A stretch of 64,000 bases of DNA from Cyanobacteria bacterium SZAS LIN-3 (GTDB lineage: Bacteria > Cyanobacteriota > Vampirovibrionia > Obscuribacterales > Obscuribacteraceae): NCBI GenBank assembly GCA_018266215.1, contig JAFEAV010000020.1:1-64000 (forward strand). The letters run 5' to 3'. Shown here piece by piece: positions 58,129 through 64,000 of this stretch. Below the pieces are notes generated by a model that was not told the DNA's origin, ran no database searches, and saw only the letters and a list, made by a program, of their open reading frames with translations. A program made the position numbers and the translations under genes. Numbering within the stretch: position 1 is the stretch's first letter; the number at the start of each line of letters is the position of its first letter.

Positions 58129-60519
58129 TTACTGCTGACCACCCTGGCCCCAAGGTCCGCGACGGGGGCCATTCCAGTTGCCTCCACCGTTCCAGTTGCC
58201 GCCGCCATTGTTGCCGAAGCCTCCGCCGTTGTTGCCGAAGCCTCCGCCATTGCCACCGGGCAAATTACCGGTACCGGCAGGGGCGTCGCCTGGGCGAACA
58301 TTGAATCTCCAGCTGTAATCAACTGCATTGCCGCACTTATCAGCCAGTTTGATTTCGGCCGAGACCATGCCGGTTAGCGGTGTGGTCGGTCTGTAGGCAA
58401 TGAGACCGCCTTCGACTATGGATTGAGCCGTCACATCAACTCCATTGACCAGCAAATGCACCGAAGCCGGATCGACTCCGCTGCCATGACCATCGGTGAA
58501 GTTAACGACGACATTGACCTGTGCACCATAAGCGACACCATCGGCGGCCGGCTTGACGTCGATGGCCGGTGGCATGGCGTCGAGGACAATGTCCCCCCGG
58601 CCCTGTCTGGCCGACGTTTTATCGGCGCCCTTGGTGAGATTGACCGATACGCGAGTGCGTCCCAGGTTATCGCTCTTGCGCACGGTGTAAGACCCAACAT
58701 AGACTCCATCACGGGCTTCTTCCATGGGTACATCCTGCACCCCTTCACGGATTGAGAATGTAGCCATGGCGTTGGGGGTGCCAAACGCACGCACGGTCAA
58801 CACTTCACCGGCGTTGAGCTTACCGGCCGGCGTAACCTCAACATTGTCGATGCGCAGAGCTTCAGCCACCGGCTGAGTAGGCTGGACCGGCTGAGCAGGC
58901 TGGGTCGGCTGCGGTTGCGAGGGCAACTGCACCTGCGTAGTGCCGGTAGCAAACTGGGGCAACAGGCCGATTGTGATTCTGGGCAGGGGTTTGTTCAAAG
59001 CCAGAAGCGTCTGATACATAAGTGCTGCGACTTCACCCCTGGTGGCAAGCGAGTTGGGAGAAATCGTTGCGGCATCGGGGAAATTGGCGATGATGTGAGC
59101 ACTGGCGGCACGGGTGACGCTGGGCAAAGCCCAACCGGGAACACTCTGGCTGTCCCTGTAGTTAGCCAGTTCTTTAGCATCGCTGTAACCGTTGCCCAGA
59201 GCTTTGGCGAGAATGACCAGGGCCTGAGCGCGAGTGAGCTTATCTTCCGGTCTGAAAGTGCCGTCGGGGAATCCCGTCACCAGACCTGCATTGCTAACGG
59301 CACCAATTGCGGCGGAGGCCCAGTATTTGGCTGGGACATCATTGAAGCTGGAGACACCGGCGTTGGGCGGCACACTCAAAGCTTTGACGGCGATAGCTGC
59401 AAACTGAGCTCTGGTGATATTGTCATTGGGATGGAATGTACCATCGGGGAATCCGCCAAGAATGCCGCGGGAAGCCAGGGTAGACACATAGGGTTCGCCC
59501 CAGTAACCGGCAACGTCCTTGTACTTGGTGCCATTATCCTGATAAGGGCTGGAGCTCAAGTCAGTTGTGTTGATCGCGTTGCCTTGCTGACCTTGATATT
59601 GCTGCGGCGGATATTGCACAGGAGGCTGGCTGACAGCTACCGGCGGCTGAGCCGGCTGCGATTGTCTGGCAGAAATGGCCGATTGCAGATTGGTCGAGAT
59701 ACGATCAAGATCCCCGGCAAGCTCCAGGATCTGTTTACCATTTAAGTATTGACCATTATTTACGTAGTTATCGCGGCGAGCAACAGATCTGTCGAGGTCG
59801 CCGGACAGGCGTCGAGCCTGGTCGCCGTCTATCTGACCGGAATTGGCTGCGTTGTTTATGCGCGTCCGCAATTCGGATGCGCGATTGGTCAATTCGGGAA
59901 TTGCCGATTGTCCCATCTTCATAGCCTGGGCCAGTTGAGTTTGAATATCACTGAGACGTGTAGAAATAGTCTCGATTTGTTTGGGACTCAAATTGCCGTC
60001 ACCCGAACTCTTGATCGTTGATTCAATATCGGCGACGGTGCGCAGCTGACCCTTCAGTCTGCTGGCATCATCCTGCGTAAGCTGATTATTATTGAGTCCT
60101 TCGTCTATCTTCTGAGCCAGTTCCGACTGCAGAGCGTCGATATCAGGCAGAGAACTCTGCCTGGTGCCAATGGCTTGCTGCAAGGCGGCGGTAACACTGT
60201 TAATGGTCTGAGCATACATCATGCCCTGGGTGAAGGTCAGCGGTTTGGTCGAAGCACGTCCCTGAATAACCGCATCGGTAATAGGATTGAGCTTCACACG
60301 CAGGGCTTCGGCGTCACTATGGGTGATATCACCGTTGCGTTCAGCCTGACGAATCTGCGACTCCACTGTGCTGCGTCTGCTGTCCAGATCATCCCAGCTG
60401 GTGACTGTGCCACTAAACTGTTGCAGCAGATTTTTCACAAAATCACTAGAATGCGCCGGCTGAGCATTCATACAACAGGCAACCAGAGCCGTGAGCGCCA
60501 GAGACTTTGCAACCTTCAT
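58129..60519 (-). CDS. SLH-domain envelope protein with a Gly-Asn tail
   Basis: The protein has 796 residues. A signal peptide (MKVAKSLALTALVACCMNAQPAHS) is followed by a helical, Gln-rich region to about 290 and three SLH domains at about 331-384, 396-448 and 463-510 (GFPDGTFHPNDNITRAQFAA, GFPDGTFRPEDKLTRAQALV). Ig-like strands follow to about 750, then a glycine-asparagine-tryptophan tail (GGGFGNNGGGFGNNGG). SLH domains bind pyruvylated wall polymers or peptidoglycan and anchor outer layers. A good RBS (GGAGG, seven bases) precedes the ATG. Confidence 0.92.
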   Translation of the reverse strand: MKVAKSLALTALVACCMNAQPAHSSDFVKNLLQQFSGTVTSWDDLDSRRSTVESQIRQAERNGDITHSDAEALRVKLNPITDAVIQGRASTKPLTFTQGMMYAQTINSVTAALQQAIGTRQSSLPDIDALQSELAQKIDEGLNNNQLTQDDASRLKGQLRTVADIESTIKSSGDGNLSPKQIETISTRLSDIQTQLAQAMKMGQSAIPELTNRASELRTRINNAANSGQIDGDQARRLSGDLDRSVARRDNYVNNGQYLNGKQILELAGDLDRISTNLQSAISARQSQPAQPPVAVSQPPVQYPPQQYQGQQGNAINTTDLSSSPYQDNGTKYKDVAGYWGEPYVSTLASRGILGGFPDGTFHPNDNITRAQFAAIAVKALSVPPNAGVSSFNDVPAKYWASAAIGAVSNAGLVTGFPDGTFRPEDKLTRAQALVILAKALGNGYSDAKELANYRDSQSVPGWALPSVTRAASAHIIANFPDAATISPNSLATRGEVAALMYQTLLALNKPLPRITIGLLPQFATGTTQVQLPSQPQPTQPAQPVQPTQPVAEALRIDNVEVTPAGKLNAGEVLTVRAFGTPNAMATFSIREGVQDVPMEEARDGVYVGSYTVRKSDNLGRTRVSVNLTKGADKTSARQGRGDIVLDAMPPAIDVKPAADGVAYGAQVNVVVNFTDGHGSGVDPASVHLLVNGVDVTAQSIVEGGLIAYRPTTPLTGMVSAEIKLADKCGNAVDYSWRFNVRPGDAPAGTGNLPGGNGGGFGNNGGGFGNNGGGNWNGGGNWNGPRRGPWGQGGQQ

Positions 60520-60606
60520 TTAATATCCTCCACAGTGCTTGACTAATTTTATGACACTGATAAGGACAAAGTAGTTCCTGCAACGAAAGAAATACTAGAC
60601 TCCAGT

Positions 60607-61788
60607 CTACTTGAGAACCGCACCGTGCAGGGCCTCGACCAACCTGTCAACCTCGGCACGAGTATTGGAGACGTGGCAGGAGATGCGCATACCGTGGGCC
60701 GGTTCGACGCCGAGATAGTCAAGCTGTACGGCAATCTTGTGTCGGTCCCAGAGGTAATCTTGCAGATTGGGCACCCTCAGCCGTTCGCGGGGAAATCTAA
60801 AATTGACTATGCTGGTACATTCTTGCGGCCGGCTCTCAAACAAATGATCGATACGAAAAACAGGATATAAAGACCTCTTTAGCTCAGCGCGAAGATACCC
60901 GGCCAGTTCTCTTTGATATTCAACGACAGACTCAATGCCCAGACTCATATGCAGATCAACGGCGCGGGTAAAACCTCGCCATTTAGCCAGATCAGCAGTG
61001 CCTGTGCCCTCCAGTCGAGAAAGATCGGCTTCGTTCAAATCTTTGACACCATAATAAGTATCACCAAGATTGACCGGCACAAGACGTGCGGCTATGGAAG
61101 GACTGACATAAGCAACCGCCGTACCGTTCGGCGCACCAAGCCACTTATGGGCCGATCCTACCCAGAGCGGATATTTATCCGGCAGGCAACGAATCAAACC
61201 CGGCCCGTGCGCGCAATCAATAAGCAGGGGCACATCAAGCTTTTGCAAAGTGGCAACCAGCGGGGAAAGGTCCGGACGCCAGCCGGTGTAGGAGACAATT
61301 TCACTGAGTGCCACCAACTTAGTCTTTTCGTTGACCAGGGCCAGCAAACTGCGGCAATGTTCCTCCGAATCTTCCGCGTCCACAGGCACAGCGTGACGCC
61401 GCACCACCACGCCGCGGGTCTCACTCAAATAGCGCGCAATCGTATTGAGACTGCCATGCTCATGATCGGTTGTCACCAGTTCATCACCGGCCTTGAGCAA
61501 AAAACTCTGCATGATTATTTGCAGAGCATTGGTGGTGCTGAAGGCAAGTAAGACTTGCTCGCGCGGCACCGACAATAAATTTGCCGCCGCCTGTCTTGCC
61601 TGGTCAAGATGGGCGGTATCTCTAAAAGTAAAATGACAGGGATTGGTGTTTATTCGCTCATAAGCCCGCGCCATGGCATCGAGCACCGAGAGCGGTTTTC
61701 GACCGCAGCAACCGGAATTAAAATAAAGGTACCCATCGTCGCTGGACGGATATTCGGCGGCGACTGATTGTCGGTCCTCGGCTTGCAT
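60607..61788 (-). CDS. Class V aminotransferase (isopenicillin-N-epimerase/cysteine-desulfurase-like)
   Basis: A 393-residue PLP enzyme. The PLP lysine is K215 in VGSAHKWLGAP, the PLP-binding Asp191 is in LLIDCAHG, and T-T-N at 85-87 binds phosphate. The overall pattern is closest to the isopenicillin-N epimerase branch of fold-type I enzymes. A flexible-loop Cys of IscS/NifS (consensus S-S-G-S-A-C) is not apparent, so cysteine desulfuration is doubtful. The substrate is unknown. It ends 87 bases upstream of the SLH gene on the same strand; the preceding gene ends two bases before its start. Confidence 0.85.
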   Translation of the reverse strand: MQAEDRQSVAAEYPSSDDGYLYFNSGCCGRKPLSVLDAMARAYERINTNPCHFTFRDTAHLDQARQAAANLLSVPREQVLLAFSTTNALQIIMQSFLLKAGDELVTTDHEHGSLNTIARYLSETRGVVVRRHAVPVDAEDSEEHCRSLLALVNEKTKLVALSEIVSYTGWRPDLSPLVATLQKLDVPLLIDCAHGPGLIRCLPDKYPLWVGSAHKWLGAPNGTAVAYVSPSIAARLVPVNLGDTYYGVKDLNEADLSRLEGTGTADLAKWRGFTRAVDLHMSLGIESVVEYQRELAGYLRAELKRSLYPVFRIDHLFESRPQECTSIVNFRFPRERLRVPNLQDYLWDRHKIAVQLDYLGVEPAHGMRISCHVSNTRAEVDRLVEALHGAVLK

Positions 61789-61790
61789 AT

Positions 61791-62876
61791 TTATATTTTC
61801 AACTTAGCCTTGACCCAGGCCTGCGAACGGCGAAAAGCTCTGGCCACCGCATCGTTATCATGTTTGTGACCACCGAGAAACATCTCCACCGTCTCAGCAC
61901 AGACCTCAGCAGCCCCGGCATCACCGCCTTGCATGTAATAGCTCAGCTGTTCTTTGGTATCTTCGCCCAGTCCCTCACAGTCCATCTTATACGCCGCTTT
62001 CAGACCCGGATCTTTTGAATAAACTCCGAGACAATCATCAACGGCATGCCCGACCTCATGCAAAAAATAAGACATGATGTCGTCTGAAGAATAGGGCTCT
62101 CCCAGTTCTCGGGAACCTTTCGTAGCAATCGAACGCTCGTAAATATAAATGTCGCGACCATAGGTGCGCCCCGGCTCCATCGCTAATGTTTCACCCGCCG
62201 AGCCGGGCTTGGGATCATCAAGGGCATCGGGCCATTTGTCGATAATGTTTGGACCGAGAAAAACGCGTGCCGAGCCCTGATCGAGAATCTTATAAATCGA
62301 TGGCGGCAAACTCGATATTGTGCGACGAATAGTCTCAATCATCTGCGCGCTGACAGCGGGATGTCCGTCGCGCGGAGGAATAATTTCTATGCGTGATTTG
62401 AATTCCACTTTGCCGGCTGTCGGCGCAGCGGCAGCAGTTGCCGCGGGAGCGGCGGTCGGCGCGCTGGCCGCCGATGCTTTACCGCCAGGGGCGGTTGGCT
62501 TGGCCGCACCGGGTTTGGGACCGGGATTCCAGGTATGGGCATCGAGCGCTCGGATGTAACCCGCTGATGCAACAGCCTCAGGCGAATCCTTGTAGATCTT
62601 AACTACCGACTGATAAGTTTCACGCGCTTCGGCCAGCTTACCTTCACCGGCCTTGGAATGTGCCAGATAAAACCAGGCACTGGCCGAACCGTTGCCTTCG
62701 TTTATGGACTGCCAGAAAAGTGTGGAAGCCTTACCATAGTCGCGTGCTTTGTAGGCAGCAATGGCCTGATTGTATGTCTCTTCCCATTTCTCAGCGGCCA
62801 GGACGGCCGAGCCCTGCACTAAGCAAAAGCTCAGAGCTAAAAGGGCGCAGGCAAATCGCCTTGAAGCTTTCAACAC
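61791..62876 (-). CDS. Exported TPR protein with an HExxH metallopeptidase-like domain
   Basis: The protein has 361 residues: signal peptide (FACALLALSFCLVQGSAVLA), two TPR-like repeats (about 30-110), an Ala/Pro/Thr linker (115-155) and a C-terminal domain with H273-E-V-G-H277 in SYFLHEVGHAVDD. A downstream Glu (AAEVCAETVEMF, E324 or E328) is a candidate third ligand. The layout recalls anthrax-lethal-factor-like or PPEP-type metallopeptidases; similarity is limited to the motif context. It could process surface proteins, for which the neighbourhood offers candidates. The next gene starts two bases downstream. Confidence 0.75.
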   Translation of the reverse strand: MLKASRRFACALLALSFCLVQGSAVLAAEKWEETYNQAIAAYKARDYGKASTLFWQSINEGNGSASAWFYLAHSKAGEGKLAEARETYQSVVKIYKDSPEAVASAGYIRALDAHTWNPGPKPGAAKPTAPGGKASAASAPTAAPAATAAAAPTAGKVEFKSRIEIIPPRDGHPAVSAQMIETIRRTISSLPPSIYKILDQGSARVFLGPNIIDKWPDALDDPKPGSAGETLAMEPGRTYGRDIYIYERSIATKGSRELGEPYSSDDIMSYFLHEVGHAVDDCLGVYSKDPGLKAAYKMDCEGLGEDTKEQLSYYMQGGDAGAAEVCAETVEMFLGGHKHDNDAVARAFRRSQAWVKAKLKI

Positions 62877-63054
62877 CGATTTTTACCCCGTATGCCACCG
62901 CGCCAGCTCCACAAGCTGACATTATATTAGGCCGAACAGCAAAATCGCGCCCGATCGGCCTGTCAATAGCGCAAATTGGCGTCCCTCTTGAGGCGATTTC
63001 AGACTAGGATTTACAGGTTAACGACCCTTCTCTTTACCCGCGGTCAAATCTGAA

Positions 63055-64000
63055 ATGCCCCAATCCCAATTTGTCCGGCAATTGCGCCAGCTGAATAATG
63101 ACAAAGCCGGTCGCAAATGGATATATGTGCCCTACGATCAGGTCACAGACAAAATAGGACCACTGGCCAGAGCCGCGCCTGAAGAAATCGGCATCATCCT
63201 GGTTGAAAGCCCATGGAAGGGTTCGCGCCGACCGTATCACAAACAAAAACTGGCTCTCATTCTGGCCAATCTGAGACACTTTGCCCTGGAACAGGCGGCC
63301 AGGGGAGTGGCGGTGCGGCACGTTGTCACAGGCGGACCTTACAGCACGGCCCTGGCACCACTGGCTCAAGAGCTGGGCGAAATCACAATGATGCAAGCAG
63401 CCGAGCGCGAATTGCGCGTGGACCTGCAACCACTGGTAGAGGCAGGCACAATAAAAGTAGTGCCGCACGAAGGCTGGCTAACTACAGTGGATCAGCTCAA
63501 AAAAATCCAGGCGAAAGACGGCACCTACCGCATGGATGCGTTTTATCGACTGGTGCGTCAAACCACAGGCATTCTCATGGAAGCCGGCAAACCGCAGGGC
63601 GGCAAATACAGCTTCGACGCCGAAAACAGACTGCCATGGAAAGGCTCACCTGCTGTACCGGAGCTACCGGTATTTGCGGTGGACGAGATCACCGAGGAAG
63701 TAGCGGCACTGATAGAAAAATACTTTGCCGAGCATCCGGGCAAGCTCGACCTGGAACATCTGCCGGTGAGACAGAGCGATGCAGACCGGCTCTGGCAATG
63801 GGCAAAAGACAATTGCCTGTCAAATTTTGGTCCTTACGAAGACGCTATGTCCAGCCAGTCGACTTCACTATTCCACACACGCATATCATCATGCCTGAAC
63901 ATTCACAGGTTGATTCCCAGAGAAATAGTCGAGGATGTACTCTCGGCAGATATCCCTCTGGCGAGCAAAGAAGGCTTTATCAGACAGGTTATCGGCTGGA
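63055..64000 (+). CDS. Photolyase/cryptochrome-family protein, 5' part
   Basis: A frame of 315 codons is open to the right edge. It starts at ATG 63055 (MPQSQFVRQLRQLNN). The Rossmann-like part has GIILVESPWKGSRRPYHKQK; then come TYRMDAFYRLVRQTTGILME and GGKYSFDAENRLPW, both signatures of the deoxyribodipyrimidine photolyase-related family that includes bacterial (6-4) photolyases with an Fe-S cluster (FeS-BCP). The FAD-binding start SNFGPYEDAMSSQSTSLFHT is present. The Fe-S cysteines would lie beyond the window. It probably repairs UV lesions. No strong RBS was seen. Confidence 0.88.
   Translation, partial: MPQSQFVRQLRQLNNDKAGRKWIYVPYDQVTDKIGPLARAAPEEIGIILVESPWKGSRRPYHKQKLALILANLRHFALEQAARGVAVRHVVTGGPYSTALAPLAQELGEITMMQAAERELRVDLQPLVEAGTIKVVPHEGWLTTVDQLKKIQAKDGTYRMDAFYRLVRQTTGILMEAGKPQGGKYSFDAENRLPWKGSPAVPELPVFAVDEITEEVAALIEKYFAEHPGKLDLEHLPVRQSDADRLWQWAKDNCLSNFGPYEDAMSSQSTSLFHTRISSCLNIHRLIPREIVEDVLSADIPLASKEGFIRQVIGW

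Overview
The window looks like a chromosomal segment of a non-photosynthetic relative of Cyanobacteria (class Vampirovibrionia / Melainabacteria, perhaps an Obscuribacter-like organism). The main reason is the ATP synthase block. It reads atpI-a-c-b'-b-delta-alpha-gamma on the minus strand, has two b-type subunits and lacks beta and epsilon, which is the cyanobacterial atp1 arrangement. SepF, an SLH-domain envelope protein and RNase J fit the same placement. This is inference from gene content and order; no 16S rRNA or other taxonomic marker is in the window.

Layout. (1) 1-6745, minus strand: a partial exported protein cut by the window edge, then the ATP synthase genes, with a 420-base spacer that probably carries promoters for the c subunit. 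(2) 6967-13122: PspA/Vipp1-like protein, tRNA-guanine transglycosylase, a secreted TPR protein, an SGNH-hydrolase-like exported protein and an unusual protein of MshEN-like repeats with no ATPase. (3) 13609-20516, plus strand: smc-scpA-scpB-ispD, then sepF, combining chromosome condensation, isoprenoid synthesis and division. (4) 21136-26573, minus strand: M16 peptidase-dut-dapB-dapA-rnj, with an intrinsic terminator and a hairpin-rich 0.5-kb tract upstream, followed by a tRNA-Thr(CGT) on the plus strand.

(5) 27392-38354, an accessory stress and envelope region: large catalase with a hemerythrin, a small exported protein, a DUF4239 membrane protein, a ROK repressor, an LRV/HEAT-like repeat protein, a ClC H+/Cl- antiporter, a DUF389 membrane protein and a TonB-C-like protein. 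Two divergent intergenic regions here share a near-identical palindrome of the XylR/ROK type. At both sites it lies over the -35 box of a good promoter, which suggests a local regulon of the neighbouring ROK repressor. (6) 38426-43933: an 1835-residue secreted glycine-rich repeat protein (PE_PGRS-like) divergent from an XRE regulator. (7) 45135-51175: an RlpA-like protein and a three-gene phosphorelay (multi-receiver/Hpt/degenerate GGDEF protein, single receiver, GAF-PAS hybrid kinase). (8) 51189-64000: a second DUF4239 protein, another secreted TPR protein, thiolase, a Ser/Thr kinase with LRRs, an SLH protein, a class V aminotransferase, an HExxH metalloprotease-like TPR protein and a photolyase-family gene cut by the right edge.

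TTG and GTG starts are common (smc, scpB, ispD, dapA, clc and others). Neighbouring convergent genes overlap at their 3' ends in three places. No CRISPR array, insertion sequence, integrase, phage gene or rRNA was seen.
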